Part shown: positions 1-9,619 of the stretch, piece by piece
How the letters are laid out: each line of letters starts with the position of its first letter
Numbering within the stretch: position 1 is the first letter of the stretch
From: Aestuariivirga sp.
Lineage (GTDB): Bacteria; Pseudomonadota; Alphaproteobacteria; Rhizobiales; Aestuariivirgaceae
DNA: 52,038 nt
Assembly: GCF_020252395.1 (NCBI RefSeq)
Contig: NZ_JADCDB010000022.1
Span: 1-52,038 of the forward strand
Direction of reading: 5' to 3'
The notes under the pieces: model-generated
The model's input: only the letters and a program-made list of their open reading frames with translations
What the model was told of the DNA's origin: nothing
The model's database searches: none
Program-made: the position numbers and the translations under genes

Positions 1-29
1 CGGCCAAAAACGCTCATGAACTTCATCAT
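1..29 (-). CDS. Start of a gene truncated by the window edge, probably an IS transposase
   Basis: On the minus strand an ATG at 29 opens a frame that reads M-M-K-F-M-S-V-F-G and then runs off the left edge. A good Shine-Dalgarno sequence (AAGGG) lies 8 nt upstream of this ATG. Just upstream of that are the tandem repeats at 89-134, which resemble the end of an insertion sequence. Short N-termini of this type occur in some IS transposases, but nine codons are too few to assign a family. The call as transposase is inferred from position and from the repeat shared with the right edge of the window. Confidence 0.35.
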
Positions 30-88
30 TCGCACAACCCTTCGGGCTTCCGTCCGGCTCATGCTGACCCCCAAAAAAGGGCCAGCCT

Positions 89-134
89 ACCGGACAGATC
101 GTGTGCTACTTAAACCGGTCATATCGTGTGCTAC
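89..134. repeat. Tandem 21-bp direct repeats, probable IS terminal repeats
   Basis: Positions 89-109 and 114-134 hold two copies of a 21-bp unit (accggacagatcgtgtgctac and its near copy) that differ at only two positions, with a 25-bp period. The minus-strand reading of 102-121 (TGACCGGTTTAAGTAGCACA) matches 17 of 20 bases of TGTCCGGTTTTGGTAGCACA at 51921-51940. In both places the motif points out of the window. Multiple short terminal repeats of this kind are typical of some insertion-sequence families. The element edge then lies about 50-60 bp upstream of argC. Confidence 0.5.
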
Positions 135-192
135 CGACACGAATGGCCACCCATGTTGCAGCCCCTGCCCATCCCCTCTATACGAGCGCGTC

Positions 193-1149
193 ATGACCAG
201 CATTTTCATCGATGGCGAGGCCGGCACAACCGGGCTGCAAATCCGCGAGCGGTTGCAGACCCGCTCCGACGTCACGCTCGTGTCCATCGAGCCGGACCGC
301 CGCAAGGATGCGGAGGCCCGGCGCGAGCTGCTGAATTCCGCCGACATCGCCATCCTCTGCCTGCCGGACGACGCGGCGAAGGAGGCGGTTGCGATGATCG
401 ACCCGGCATCGCGGACCCGCGTCATCGACGCCTCGACCGCCTTCCGCGTGGCCGACGGCTGGGCCTATGGCATGCCGGAAATTTCCGCCCTGCACCGCCA
501 GAAGATCGCGGGCGCCACGCGCGTCTCCAACCCCGGCTGCTATCCGCAGGGGCTGATCGCGCTGGTGCGGCCCCTCGTCAACGCCGGCATCATGTCGGCC
601 GATTATCCCGTCACCTACAACGCCGTCTCGGGCTATTCCGGCGGCGGCAAGAAGATGATCGAGGATTATGAGGCGAAGGGCGCTGACGCGTTCCCCTATT
701 ACCCTTACAGCCTTGGCTTTTCGCACAAGCACCTGCCTGAGATGCAGGTCTATTGCGAGATCGCGCACGCCCCGATCTTCCAGCCGGCCGTGGGCAACTA
801 TGCGCAAGGGATGATGGGCTGCGTACCGGTCTTCTCCGAGCTGCTGCTCAAAAAGGTGACAGGCCAGGACATCCGCGACTGCCTGTCGCTTGCCTATGCC
901 AACCAGCCTTTCATCACGGTCGCCCCCTTCGAGCCGATCGAGCGTGCGCCGCACATCAACCCGGAAGCGCTGAACAACACCAACCGCATGCGCCTCCATG
1001 TCTTCGCCAATGATGCGCGCGGGCACGTGCTGCTGATGGCCATCTACGACAATCTGGGCAAGGGCGCTTCTGGCGCCGCCGTGCAGAATCTCAACATCAT
1101 GATCGGCGCGGAGGAAACCCTCGGCACCGATCTCCTTGAAGACGCCTGA
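193..1149 (+). CDS. argC: N-acetyl-gamma-glutamyl-phosphate reductase (short form)
   Basis: ArgC reduces N-acetylglutamyl 5-phosphate to the semialdehyde with NADPH, the third step of arginine synthesis, in the cytoplasm. From the ATG at 193 the protein has 318 residues and begins [14 protein letters not shown], the nucleotide-binding start of the short ArgC class. The catalytic cysteine is in [10 protein letters not shown] (about residue 116), and a later conserved segment [10 protein letters not shown] is present. The frame stays open upstream to 16, but that extension runs through the IS-like repeats and has no family similarity, so 193 is preferred. leuD follows after 10 nt. In relatives argC often follows rplM-rpsI; here an IS-like end is found instead, so its promoter may have been changed. 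Confidence 0.93.
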   Translation: MTSIFIDGEAGTTGLQIRERLQTRSDVTLVSIEPDRRKDAEARRELLNSADIAILCLPDDAAKEAVAMIDPASRTRVIDASTAFRVADGWAYGMPEISALHRQKIAGATRVSNPGCYPQGLIALVRPLVNAGIMSADYPVTYNAVSGYSGGGKKMIEDYEAKGADAFPYYPYSLGFSHKHLPEMQVYCEIAHAPIFQPAVGNYAQGMMGCVPVFSELLLKKVTGQDIRDCLSLAYANQPFITVAPFEPIERAPHINPEALNNTNRMRLHVFANDARGHVLLMAIYDNLGKGASGAAVQNLNIMIGAEETLGTDLLEDA

Positions 1150-1159
1150 GGACAAGTCC

Positions 1160-1765
1160 ATGCAGAAGTTCGAAACGCTCACCGGTGTTGCCGCGCCCCT
1201 CAACATCGTCAACATCGACACCGACATGATCATCCCGAAGCAGTTCCTGAAGACGATCAAGCGCACGGGGCTCGGCAAATCGCTGTTCTTCGAAATGCGC
1301 TACACCCAGGACGGCAACGAACTCCCCGAGTTTGTGCTCAACCAGCCGGCCTATCGCAAGGCCGAGATCCTGGTGGCGGGCGATAATTTCGGCTGCGGCT
1401 CCTCGCGCGAGCATGCGCCCTGGGCGCTCTTGGACTTCGGCATCCGCTGCGTGATCTCAACGTCCTTCGCCGACATTTTCTACAACAACTGCTTCAAGAA
1501 CGGCATCCTGCCGATCAAGGTCTCGCCGGAAGACCTGAAGAAGCTGATGGACGATGCCGGGCGCGGCGCCAACGCCACCATGACCATCGATCTCCCCAAC
1601 CAGGAAATCCGCGGTCCCGATGGCGGCACCATCACCTTCGATATCGACCCCTTCCGCAAGCACTGCCTGCTGAACGGGCTCGACGATATCGGCTTGAGCC
1701 TCGAGAAGGCCTCCTCCATCGACGCCTTCGAGAAGAAGCAGGCGGCGAGCCAGCCCTGGCTGTGA
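1160..1765 (+). CDS. leuD: 3-isopropylmalate dehydratase small subunit
   Basis: LeuD pairs with the iron-sulfur subunit LeuC to isomerise 2-isopropylmalate to 3-isopropylmalate in leucine synthesis. The 201-residue protein has the family pattern [14 protein letters not shown] near the N-terminus and [14 protein letters not shown] at about residues 78-91, the swivel-domain loop that completes the active site. Length is normal. The ATG at 1160 follows a GAGGAC Shine-Dalgarno-like stretch and removes an eight-residue extension that would overlap argC (alternative start 1136). leuC and leuB are not in the window. Its place directly behind argC suggests co-transcription of two amino-acid biosynthesis genes. 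Confidence 0.95.
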   Translation: MQKFETLTGVAAPLNIVNIDTDMIIPKQFLKTIKRTGLGKSLFFEMRYTQDGNELPEFVLNQPAYRKAEILVAGDNFGCGSSREHAPWALLDFGIRCVISTSFADIFYNNCFKNGILPIKVSPEDLKKLMDDAGRGANATMTIDLPNQEIRGPDGGTITFDIDPFRKHCLLNGLDDIGLSLEKASSIDAFEKKQAASQPWL

Positions 1766-1833
1766 TGCGCGTCTTCCTTACGTCTTCTCCTGCTCCTTCA
1801 GCGGGAGAAGACACCGGCGGCTCGGGGCGCTAA

Positions 1834-2781
1834 GTGGACTCGATCCTCAACACCGTCCTGCCGGTCTTCGGCATGATCGTGCTGGGCTATGGCCTGACCA
1901 AGGCGCGGGTCTTCGATGCCGCCGCGGGTCGTGGCCTGTCGCTCTTCGTCTTCAACCTCGCCATTCCCGCACTGCTGTTCAAGACGGTGGCCACCATGGG
2001 CGCGCAGCAGGGGGCGCCGTGGCAATTGTGGATCGCCTTCTTCGGTGGCCTCGGCATCACCTGGGTCACGACAGCGCTGGTGTCACGCGTGGTGCCATCG
2101 CTCAACGTCTCGGGCGGTGCAGCGGCCTCCATGGCGGCGGGCTTCGGCAACCTCGCACTCCTCGGCACGCCGCTGGCGCTCTCCCACTTCGGCCAGCAGG
2201 TGGCGATACCGCTCGGCATGATCCTGTCGATCCATGCGCCCATCCTGTGGTTCACCGCCATGCTGCACCGGGCGCTGTTCCAGACCACCGGCGGCTTCTC
2301 GATCGGCAAGACAGCGTGGGAGCTGTTCCGGCACCTCGCCACGAACGCGATCGTGCTCGGGCTGCTTGCCGGCACGCTGTGGCGGCTTGCCGGCTGGGGC
2401 CTGCACCCGGTGTTCGGCACCATGCTCGGCATGCTGGCGGATGCCTCCGTTCCAACCGCTCTCTTCGCGCTGGGCGTCTCGCTGGCGGGCTATTCGCTCC
2501 GGGGCTCGTGGAGCGGCATGTTCACGCTGATTGGCCTCAAGATGGTGCTGATGCCTTTTCTGGTGTTCATTCTCGTGCATTACGCGGTGTCGATCCCGCC
2601 GCTCTGGGGCCATGTGGCGATCCTGTTTGCCGCCATGCCGACGGGGGCCAATGCCTTCCTGTTCTCGCAGCGGAACAATGAGGCGACCGCCGCGGTTTCG
2701 GGCGCCATTGCGCTGGGGACGGCACTGGCGGCCCTCTCCGCCTCGATCCTGCTCTATCTGATGGATGGCGGCGTGATCTAG
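1834..2781 (+). CDS. AEC family transporter (auxin efflux carrier-like permease)
   Basis: This 315-residue protein is almost wholly hydrophobic, with about ten predicted membrane segments in two five-helix halves. It opens LNTVLPVFGMIVLGYGLTKA, typical of the AEC/MleP-type permease family. The C-terminal half carries MPTGANAFLFSQ, matching the conserved PxxxNxxxxA/S-type region of the family. Bacterial members move organic anions such as malate or malonate across the inner membrane; the substrate here is unknown. The start is a GTG at 1834 behind a GGGGCG stretch, 68 nt after leuD. No dedicated regulator or enzyme lies next to it. Confidence 0.85.
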   Translation: MDSILNTVLPVFGMIVLGYGLTKARVFDAAAGRGLSLFVFNLAIPALLFKTVATMGAQQGAPWQLWIAFFGGLGITWVTTALVSRVVPSLNVSGGAAASMAAGFGNLALLGTPLALSHFGQQVAIPLGMILSIHAPILWFTAMLHRALFQTTGGFSIGKTAWELFRHLATNAIVLGLLAGTLWRLAGWGLHPVFGTMLGMLADASVPTALFALGVSLAGYSLRGSWSGMFTLIGLKMVLMPFLVFILVHYAVSIPPLWGHVAILFAAMPTGANAFLFSQRNNEATAAVSGAIALGTALAALSASILLYLMDGGVI

Positions 2782-2856
2782 GCCCGTCAGGCTTGATTTT
2801 ACGGGTGAACAGGTCCATTTTCCGCGCAATTTTCAGAACCCCCTCCAAGGAGCCAC

Positions 2857-3075
2857 ATGGCCAAGGAAGAACTGCTCGAATTCGAAGGTACCGTGACCGA
2901 ACTTCTGCCCAACGCAACCTTCCGCGTGAAGCTCGACAACAATCACGAGATCATCGCCCACACCGCCGGCAAGATGCGCAAGAACCGCATCCGCGTGCTG
3001 GCCGGCGACCGCGTGATGGTCGAAATGACGCCCTATGACCTGACGAAGGGCCGCATCAATTACCGCTTCAAGTAA
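2857..3075 (+). CDS. infA: Translation initiation factor IF-1
   Basis: IF-1 binds the A site of the 30S subunit during initiation. The 72-residue protein is a single OB fold that starts [13 protein letters not shown] and ends in the characteristic [12 protein letters not shown]. Length is exactly that of the family. An AAGGAG Shine-Dalgarno sequence lies 7 nt before the ATG. The order infA-maf-yacG is common in alphaproteobacteria and suggests one transcription unit. Confidence 0.98.
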   Translation: MAKEELLEFEGTVTELLPNATFRVKLDNNHEIIAHTAGKMRKNRIRVLAGDRVMVEMTPYDLTKGRINYRFK

Positions 3076-3118
3076 AGCCAAGGGCGCGCGGGCCCCGACG
3101 ACGGCAAGCGTCAAGCTG

Positions 3119-3733
3119 GTGCTGGCCAGCGCCTCGCCGCGCCGGCTGCAATTGCTCGAGCGCGCCGGGCTGACGCCCGACCTCCTCAACCCCACCGACA
3201 TTGACGAAATCCCGCACCGGCGCGAAACGCCGCGTGCTCTCTCCATCCGGCTCGCGAAAGAGAAGGCCCAGCGCGCGCTGGAAATGCCGCTGGTGGAGGA
3301 ACTGGGGCCCAATGCCTATGTGCTGGCGGCGGATACTGTTGTGGGCCTCGGCCGCCGCATCCTGCCCAAGGCCGAGACGGTGGACGAGGCGCTGGACTGC
3401 CTGTCGCTCCTCTCCGGCCGCTCGCACTGGGTTTATTCCACCGTGTGCCTGATCGCGCCGGGAAAGCGCATGTCCACCCGCTGTGTGGAAACCAAGCTGC
3501 GCTTCAAGCGCCTGTCGCGCGAGGACATGGGCAGCTACATCGCGTCGGACGAATGGCGCGGCAAGGCGGGGGGCTATGCCATCCAGGGCCGGGCCGAGGT
3601 CTTCGTGCGCCTCCTCACCGGATCCTACTCGGGCGTGATCGGCCTGCCGCTCTACGAGACGGTGCATCTGCTCGAAGGGGCGGGCTATCCCGTATTCCAA
3701 AGCTGGATGTCGGCGCCGCAGTCGGAGGTCTGA
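3119..3733 (+). CDS. maf: Maf-type nucleoside triphosphate pyrophosphatase
   Basis: Maf proteins hydrolyse non-canonical or modified nucleoside triphosphates to monophosphates. The 204-residue product carries the family signature [13 protein letters not shown] at its very N-terminus and the conserved K-E-K-A region ([11 protein letters not shown]) and ADTVV motif at about residues 60-85. The GTG at 3119 leaves only a minimal N-terminus; in relatives two or three residues precede LASASPRR, so an upstream CTG at 3116, or translation coupled to infA, is also possible. It lies 43 nt after infA and 1 nt before yacG. Confidence 0.92.
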   Translation: MLASASPRRLQLLERAGLTPDLLNPTDIDEIPHRRETPRALSIRLAKEKAQRALEMPLVEELGPNAYVLAADTVVGLGRRILPKAETVDEALDCLSLLSGRSHWVYSTVCLIAPGKRMSTRCVETKLRFKRLSREDMGSYIASDEWRGKAGGYAIQGRAEVFVRLLTGSYSGVIGLPLYETVHLLEGAGYPVFQSWMSAPQSEV

Positions 3734-3734
3734 G

Positions 3735-3923
3735 ATGACCGAGCCAGTCCGGCTCCGCCCCCGCCGCCCCTGCCCGATCTGCAAGAAGCCCTCGCAGCGG
3801 AAATATCATCCGTTCTGCTCGGCACGCTGCGCGCAGGTGGATTTGAACCGCTGGCTCGGCGGCAACTATGCAATCCCGGCGGAAGAGGACGAGCCGGGCG
3901 GGGACGGGAGCCGCGAGGGCTGA
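3735..3923 (+). CDS. yacG: DNA gyrase inhibitor YacG, zinc-binding
   Basis: YacG is a small zinc protein that binds GyrB and inhibits gyrase in E. coli. The 62-residue protein has the four zinc ligands as CPIC (residues 14-17) and CSARC (about 28-32), followed by the conserved [13 protein letters not shown]. Start ATG 3735 is one base after the maf stop. The last 58 nt overlap the 3' end of the RND permease gene on the opposite strand, so its acidic Gly-rich C-terminus ([13 protein letters not shown]) is encoded antisense to the permease tail. Confidence 0.92.
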   Translation: MTEPVRLRPRRPCPICKKPSQRKYHPFCSARCAQVDLNRWLGGNYAIPAEEDEPGGDGSREG

Positions 3924-6900
3924 ACGTTCTCCTTCTTCGGCCGCCAGCCCATCACTGCATAGACACACGGCACCACAAAGAGTGTCAGCAGCGTGCCGAG
4001 GCTCATGCCGCCGACGATCACCCAGCCGATCTGCTGGCGGCTTTCCGCACCGGCTCCTGTTGCGATCGCCAGCGGAACCGCGCCGAGGATCATCGCCGCC
4101 GTGGTCATCAGGATCGGCCTGAGCCGCAGCTGCGCTGCTTCGATGATGGCCGCGCGCCGCTCGAGCCCCCCGAGCTGCAGCTTGTTGGCGAAGTCGACGA
4201 TCAGGATGCCGTGCTTGGTGATGAGGCCGATGAGCGTCACCAACCCGATCTGCGAATAGACGTTCAGCGTGCCGCCCGTCAGGTACAGCGCACCGAGGGC
4301 GCCCGTCATCGACAGCGGCACCGACACCATGATCATGAGGGGATCGCGGAAACTCTCGAACTGTGCGGACAGCACAAGATAGATGAAGGCCAGCGCGAGA
4401 GCGAAGACGAGGAACAGGTTGGAGCTCGCATCGCGGTATTCGCGCGCCTGGCCAGTGAGATCGGTGAGGGTTCCCGGCGGCAGTACCTCAGACGCCGCCT
4501 GCTGCACGTCTTTGATCGCCTCGCCCAGCGTATAGCCGGGCGCGAGATTGGCCTGAATGGTGATGCCGCGCAGCTGGTTGAAGCGGCGCAGGTCGCGCGG
4601 CGAAACGCCGGCCTTGGCGGTAACGATGTTGGAGAGCTGCACCATCTCGCCGTTCTTGCCCTTGACGAAGATGTTGGCCAGCGTCTCCGGCGAGGTGCGT
4701 CCTGCGGCGGGCAGCGCAACGGTGACGTCATATTGCTGCGAGCCGATCTGGAAGGTTGTCACGTTGCGCCCGCCCAGCAGTGTCTCAAGCGTGCGGCCGA
4801 TCACCGAGATATCGAGGCCTAAGTCGGCGACACGGTTGCGGTCGATCTGGACGTCGACCTCGGGCTTGTTGAGCCGCATGTCGGTGTCGAGGTCGGTGAG
4901 GCCTGGATTGTCCTTCAGCTTCTCCACCAGCTTCTGCGCCAGCGCATTCAGCTCCTCATAGGAGGCCGAGGACTGGATCACGAACTGCAAGGGCTTGCCG
5001 AAGCCCCTCACGCCGAGCGAGGCCGGGTTGGTGGCGAAGGCCTGCACGCCAGCGATCTTGCGCAGCTTGGGCGACAATTGCTGAACCACCTGCTGCTGCT
5101 TCACGTCGCGCTCCGACCAGTCCTTCAGCCGCGCGAAGGACAGGAACTGCGTGACGTCGCCCGAACCCACGATCATCAGATAGGACTGCAGCTCCGGCGC
5201 CTGTGCCAGCAACGCCTCGGCTTGTGTGGCATAGCGGCTAGTATAGCCGAAGCTCGCCCCCTCCGGGGCGCTGGCGTTAATGATGATGGTGCCGCGGTCT
5301 TCCGTCGGCGAGAGCTCCGACTTCATCTGGGTGAACAGCCAGCCGCCGGCAGCCCCCACACCCAGCGCCAGCAGCAGCACCGGCCAGCGGATGCGGAGCG
5401 CCCCGGACAGCAAGCCGCCATAGCCGCGCTCAAGCCCGCCGAGGAGGCCCTCGATCATGCGGACGAAGACGTTGGTGCGCTCCGAACGCTTCAGCAGCTT
5501 CGAGCACATCATGGGCGTCAGCGTGAGGGCCACGAAACCCGAGACGATGACAGCACCTGCCAGCGTCACCGCGAATTCGAGGAACAAGCGCCCGGTGCGC
5601 CCCGGCGTGAAGGCGATGGGCGCATAGACGGCGGCCAGCGTCAGCGTCATGGCGATCACCGCGAAGCCGATCTCGCGCGAGCCCTTGATGGCGGCCTCGA
5701 AGGGCTTCATGCCCTGCTCGATGTGGCGGTAGATGTTTTCCAGCACCACGATGGCGTCGTCGACCACGAGGCCTATGGCCAGCACCATGGCGAGCAGCGT
5801 CAGCGTGTTCACGGTGAGCCCCGTCGCATACATGATGGCGAAGGTGGCGATAAGCGACACCGGAATGGTCACGATGGGAATCACCGCCGCGCGGAAGGAA
5901 TGGAGGAAGAGGAGGATGATCACCAGCACGAGGACAATGGCCTCGAGGATGGTCTTGAACACGTTCTGTATGGAGCGGTCGATGAACACAGTCGAATCGA
6001 AGCCGACCGAGATCGACGTGCCCGTGGGCAGCTCCCCGTTGAGCCGCGGCAGCAGTGCCTTCACCTCGCGCGCCACGTCGAGAGGATTGGCCACCGCCGT
6101 CTTGACGATGCCGATGGAAATTGCGGTGACACCATTGAAACGGCTCTCGCGCCGTACATCTGCCGTGCCGAGTTCGACGCGCGCCACGTCGCCGAGCCGC
6201 ACCTGCAGCCCGCCGCCTTCCTTCAGCACGATATTGGCGAATTCCTCCGCCGTGCCAAGCCCGGTCTTGGACAGCACGGTGAATTCGCGGTCGGTGCTCT
6301 CGATGCGGCCTGCCGGGATTTCGGCATTCTGGTTGCGGATGGCGCTCTCGACATCCTGCACGGTGAGGCCCTGGCCGGCGAGCCGCGCGGGGTCGATCCA
6401 CACCCGCATGGCATAGGTGCGCGCCCCGTTGATCGAGGCATCGGCCACGCCGTCGAGGTTCTTGAAGCGGTTCACGATGTTGCGGTCGGCATAATCGGTC
6501 AAGGCCGCCGCATCCATCGAGTCTGACTGCATGACCAGATAGATGATCGGCTGCGCGTCCGCCTCGACCTTGGAGATGTTGGGCTCTGTGATCTCGTCCG
6601 GCAGCTGGCGCCTGACACGGCTCACGCGGTCACGCACGTCAGAGGTGGCGGCATCGATGTTGACGCTGGAGCGGAAGGTGACGGTGATGCGGCTCTGCTC
6701 GGCGCGCGAGGTCGATTCCAGCGTGTCGATGCCCTCGATGCCGGCGAGCGAGCCTTCGAGGATCTGCGTCACCTGCGATTCGATCACTTCGGCCGAAGCG
6801 CCAGGATAATCGGTTTGCACCGAGACCTGCGGCTGGTCGATGTTCGGGTACTCGCGCACCGTGAGGCGCGAGAAAGACATGAGGCCGGCCAGCAACAGCA

Positions 6901-6958
6901 GGAGGCTGAGCACGGTGGCGAAGACGGGCCGCCGGATGCAGAGTTCGGCGAAACCCAT
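3866..6958 (-). CDS. RND-family multidrug efflux permease (HAE-1 type)
   Basis: This 1030-residue inner-membrane protein is the proton-driven pump of a tripartite RND exporter. It starts with the typical [17 protein letters not shown] first helix, has two large periplasmic loops after TM1 and TM7, and carries [15 protein letters not shown] in TM4 with the paired aspartates that carry protons. The [20 protein letters not shown] region is also as in AcrB/MexB-like pumps, and length is normal. Its adaptor gene lies 5 nt upstream in the same operon. No outer-membrane TolC-like gene or regulator lies alongside, so the pump must borrow both. Substrates cannot be told from sequence. Its 3' end runs 58 nt into yacG. 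Confidence 0.95.
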   Translation of the reverse strand: MGFAELCIRRPVFATVLSLLLLLAGLMSFSRLTVREYPNIDQPQVSVQTDYPGASAEVIESQVTQILEGSLAGIEGIDTLESTSRAEQSRITVTFRSSVNIDAATSDVRDRVSRVRRQLPDEITEPNISKVEADAQPIIYLVMQSDSMDAAALTDYADRNIVNRFKNLDGVADASINGARTYAMRVWIDPARLAGQGLTVQDVESAIRNQNAEIPAGRIESTDREFTVLSKTGLGTAEEFANIVLKEGGGLQVRLGDVARVELGTADVRRESRFNGVTAISIGIVKTAVANPLDVAREVKALLPRLNGELPTGTSISVGFDSTVFIDRSIQNVFKTILEAIVLVLVIILLFLHSFRAAVIPIVTIPVSLIATFAIMYATGLTVNTLTLLAMVLAIGLVVDDAIVVLENIYRHIEQGMKPFEAAIKGSREIGFAVIAMTLTLAAVYAPIAFTPGRTGRLFLEFAVTLAGAVIVSGFVALTLTPMMCSKLLKRSERTNVFVRMIEGLLGGLERGYGGLLSGALRIRWPVLLLALGVGAAGGWLFTQMKSELSPTEDRGTIIINASAPEGASFGYTSRYATQAEALLAQAPELQSYLMIVGSGDVTQFLSFARLKDWSERDVKQQQVVQQLSPKLRKIAGVQAFATNPASLGVRGFGKPLQFVIQSSASYEELNALAQKLVEKLKDNPGLTDLDTDMRLNKPEVDVQIDRNRVADLGLDISVIGRTLETLLGGRNVTTFQIGSQQYDVTVALPAAGRTSPETLANIFVKGKNGEMVQLSNIVTAKAGVSPRDLRRFNQLRGITIQANLAPGYTLGEAIKDVQQAASEVLPPGTLTDLTGQAREYRDASSNLFLVFALALAFIYLVLSAQFESFRDPLMIMVSVPLSMTGALGALYLTGGTLNVYSQIGLVTLIGLITKHGILIVDFANKLQLGGLERRAAIIEAAQLRLRPILMTTAAMILGAVPLAIATGAGAESRQQIGWVIVGGMSLGTLLTLFVVPCVYAVMGWRPKKENVQPSRLPSPPGSSSSAGIA

Positions 6959-6963
6959 CGGCC

Positions 6964-8091
6964 CTACCCGGCCGCCGCGGCGGAGGAGACGACCTCGACC
7001 TTGGCGCCGTTGGAGAGCTGGGCATTACCGGCGGTCACAACCGTGTCGCCCTCCTTGATGCCTTCAACGATCTCGACCTTGCCCTCGAGGCGCTTGCCGA
7101 GCTTCACCTTCACTTCCGAGACCTTGCCGTCAGCGACCGTATAGACAATCGCGCCGCCGGCGCGCTGTACGATGGCGGATTCAGGAACCAGCACCGCATC
7201 GCGCTCCGGTCCCTTTACGGTGACGCGCACGAGCAGGCCCGGGCGCAGCCTGCGGGCGCTGTTATCGAATTGGGCGCGTACCTGCAGCGCACGGCCGTTC
7301 ACGTCGATGGCCGGGTTTAGGGCGGAGATCTCGGCGGTAAAGCTCTGCCCCGGCACGGCATCGGCGGTGAAGGTGACTGTCTTGGCTGCCTGCACCGCTT
7401 GCTCTTTGAGCTCAGGAACGGAAAAACTCACCTGCAGCCGGTCTGTCTTGTCGAGCTGCACCAAGGCCGTTCCCGCCGTCACATAAGCACCCTCGGAAAC
7501 GGTGCGGAAGCCGAGCGTGCCGGAAAAGGGCGCCGGGATCGTCAGCTTGTCAAGCCGCACCTGCGCGGCCACCACCGCGGCGCGGGCCACGTCGCGGGCC
7601 GACAGCGCCTCGTCAAAGGCGCTCTGGGCCACGTTGCCGCTCTCACGCAACTTTTTGTTGCGCGTGAAACTCGCCTCGGCAAGCTGCAGCCTTGCCTTGG
7701 CCTCGGCGAGATCGGACTGGGAGAGATCGGTATCGAACTGGAACAGTGGGGTGCCCTTCTCCACCGACGCCCCGTCCTTGAACAGAATTTTCGCTACCCG
7801 TCCGCTGGTTTCTGGCGCGATGGCGACGCTCTCTTCCGACAGCAGCGTGCCAAGGGTCGCAACGTCATCACTCAATCTTGTGGTGTACGTCTTCGCTGTT
7901 TCAACCGCCGCGGGACCACGGGTGGGCTTTCCGCCAGCTTCTTGCGCCATGCTCCCGCCAGCCGCCACAGTGGTTTTCACCGGGCCGTTAAGGCCGGCGA
8001 GCGACACAACGTCGATCCCGTGGTACCGCACGCCAAAGACCGCTGCGGTCATAATGGCGATGCCCACCAACAGATAAACTAAGGCTTTCAT
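6964..8091 (-). CDS. RND efflux periplasmic adaptor subunit (membrane fusion protein)
   Basis: The adaptor links the RND pump to an outer-membrane channel. The 375-residue product starts MKALVYLLVGIAIMTAAVFG, an N-terminal membrane anchor, followed by a Gly/Pro linker, a half-lipoyl motif (VAKILFKDGASVEKGTPLFQFD, about residues 96-117), an alpha-hairpin, and the C-terminal barrel with EGIKEGDTVVTAGNAQLSNG. The open frame extends to 8451 but those residues overlap the pseudogene region and look non-coding. The chosen ATG 8091 lies a short way after a GGACAGGA Shine-Dalgarno-like stretch. It is directly followed by the pump gene, with which it surely forms an operon. Confidence 0.93.
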   Translation of the reverse strand: MKALVYLLVGIAIMTAAVFGVRYHGIDVVSLAGLNGPVKTTVAAGGSMAQEAGGKPTRGPAAVETAKTYTTRLSDDVATLGTLLSEESVAIAPETSGRVAKILFKDGASVEKGTPLFQFDTDLSQSDLAEAKARLQLAEASFTRNKKLRESGNVAQSAFDEALSARDVARAAVVAAQVRLDKLTIPAPFSGTLGFRTVSEGAYVTAGTALVQLDKTDRLQVSFSVPELKEQAVQAAKTVTFTADAVPGQSFTAEISALNPAIDVNGRALQVRAQFDNSARRLRPGLLVRVTVKGPERDAVLVPESAIVQRAGGAIVYTVADGKVSEVKVKLGKRLEGKVEIVEGIKEGDTVVTAGNAQLSNGAKVEVVSSAAAAG

Positions 8092-8275
8092 CAACACACA
8101 TCCTGTCCCGGGGGCTAAGCCTAAGCCGAAACCCATCCCGCTTCCATATGGGGCTCTGCATGGCTGCGGATTGAGGACGGATGAAGGCATGCCGGTCTGT
8201 TGCGTCCCTCTGGCCTTGCGCGCCCGCCCCCGGCATGTGCTTCGGCCAATCGCCTTTCTTGGAAGGAACCCGCTG

Positions 8276-9082
8276 ATGAACATCCGTGCCGCCGTCGCAT
8301 TCCACGCAGCAAAGCCGCTTGAGATCGTGGAGCTGGACCTCGATGGGCCGAAGCCGGGCGAGGTGCTGGTCAAGATCAAGACAACCGGCGTCTGCCAGGC
8401 CGGCGAGGTCACCCTGTCGGGCGCCGGCCCGGAAGGCCTCCTCCCCGCCATGAGTGCCCCTCCGGCCCGACGCGCAAAACCAACCTGTGCACGGCGATCC
8501 GCGCAACGCAGCGCCAGGGCGTGATGCCCGGCGGCACCTCACGCTTTTCCTAGAAGGGCCAGAAGGTGCACCACTAAACGGGATGCTCCACCTTCTCTAA
8601 GTTCACCGTGCTCCCCGAGATCGCGCTGGCAAAGGTCAATGACCAGGCTCCCTTCGACAAGATCTGCTACATTGGCTGTGGCGTGACCATGGGCGCCGGT
8701 GCGGTGCCTCAACACCGCCAATGTCGAGGCTGGCGCCATCGTTTTCGGTCTCGTCGGCATCGGCCTCAACGTCATTCAGAGCCTTAGAATGGCCGGCGCC
8801 GGCATGATCATCGACGTCGACATCAACAAGGACTAGAAAGCCTGGGGCGAGCGCCTCGGCATGACGCATTCCGTCAATCCGTCGGACATCTCGGGCGACA
8901 CCGTAGACCACTTCGTCAACATGACCAAGCGAGGCGCCGACCAGATCGGTGGTGCCGACTACTTCTTCGACTGCGCCGGCAACGTCTGGGTCATGCGCAT
9001 CGCACTGGAAAGCTGCCATAGCGGCTGGGGCCAGTCGATCATCATAGGCGTCGCCGGTGCAGGCCACGAAATCAACACGCGA
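8276..9082 (+). pseudogene. Decayed S-(hydroxymethyl)glutathione dehydrogenase (class III ADH)
   Basis: A strong Shine-Dalgarno sequence (GGAAGGAA) and ATG at 8276 begin a reading frame similar to class III alcohol dehydrogenase (FrmA/AdhI): KPLEIVELDLDGPKPGEVLVKI, then ATGVCHTD-like TGVCQAG with altered zinc-ligand context. Homology breaks near 8450, where about 30-50 codons, including the structural-zinc cysteine cluster, are missing. It resumes in another frame with KTNLCTAIRATQ, has stops at 8551 and 8575, then CSTFSKFTVLPEIALAK and FDKICYIGCGVT. It shifts frame again around 8700-8715 (NVEAGAIVFGLVGIGLNVIQ), has a stop at 8834, and goes on with ERLGMTHSVNPSDI and FFDCAGNVWVMRIALESCHSGWG up to about 9082. 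The family would oxidise the glutathione-formaldehyde adduct; this copy cannot make that enzyme. Confidence 0.9.
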
Positions 9083-9295
9083 GCCTCGGACGCAATAGCA
9101 CTGATCGAGGGCGGCGCCCGCCCGCTCGAATTGCTGGCCGATCTAGGCGCCGCGGACTTTTTGCTGCGGGAGGGTCTGCGGCCGTGGCTTCTGGAGGCGG
9201 CCTGCTCAGCGGCGTCCGCGCCGCTCACGCTCCGCATGCAGGAGGGCTACGACCACTCCTACTTCTTCGTTTCCAGCTTCATGGCTGAGCACATT
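9083..9295 (+). pseudogene. 3' remnant of an S-formylglutathione hydrolase gene, fused in frame to the ADH relic
   Basis: Right after the ADH-like segment ends (HEINTR), the same frame continues with DAIALIEGGARPLELLADLG, LLEAACSAASAPLTLRMQ and GYDHSYFFVSSFMAEH. This is the C-terminal part of S-formylglutathione hydrolase (FghA/FrmB), in which the conserved Y-D-H-S-Y-F-F segment supplies the catalytic histidine. The first three quarters of that gene are absent. S-formylglutathione hydrolase is the next enzyme after class III ADH in formaldehyde detoxification, so a deletion between two adjacent pathway genes explains the join. After about 9295 no similarity is seen, although the frame stays open to 9457. 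Confidence 0.8.
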
Positions 9296-9619
9296 AGCCT
9301 GACATGCGGAACAATTCCCGGTGTGAGGCGCACAACTTCTGCGCGCAGCGAAAGAATAGGTCCTATTATGCGACGTTCCGACGCAGGCGAAACATGGGAG
9401 GTGAAAAGCGTGATACAACTTTTAGTAGTGTATTTTAAAGCATTATTTTTCATATAGTTAAGCGTGGAGACCGTGACCGCTAAGCCAACCCGAACTTCCC
9501 TTGGGATGGTTCCAGATTTAAAGGTAATATCAGTCCAGTTAACGGACTGTGAATTTTGTCAATTTGAAACGCTTAAGTTGTCATTTACCTTGGCCGAGTA
9601 AACCATTTCGGGTTGAATC
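9296..9619. other. Gene-free, locally AT-rich stretch upstream of the LacI regulator
   Basis: No gene is recognised here. Between about 9415 and 9465 the sequence becomes unusually AT-rich for this window (for example TATTTTAAAGCATTATTTTTCATATAG), and another AT-rich part (9530-9580) precedes the regulator. These probably hold its promoter. A short imperfect palindrome around GAAACGCTTAAG (9567-9578) is a possible but weak LacI-type operator. The low GC and the neighbouring pseudogene suggest a site of past insertion or deletion. Confidence 0.4.

Noticed and set aside
16-192. N-terminal extension of argC back to 16
   Set aside because: It runs through the IS-like tandem repeats and has no ArgC similarity; ATG 193 gives a normal short-form ArgC.
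5078-6526. Long + strand open frame of 482 codons opposite the RND pump
   Set aside because: It is antisense to a certain gene, rich in His, Arg and Glu as expected for shadow frames in GC-rich DNA, and has no recognisable domain.
8861-9457. A separate intact 198-residue gene
   Set aside because: The frame is open, but its content is the end of an ADH fused to the end of a formylglutathione hydrolase with no start signal; it is part of a pseudogene.
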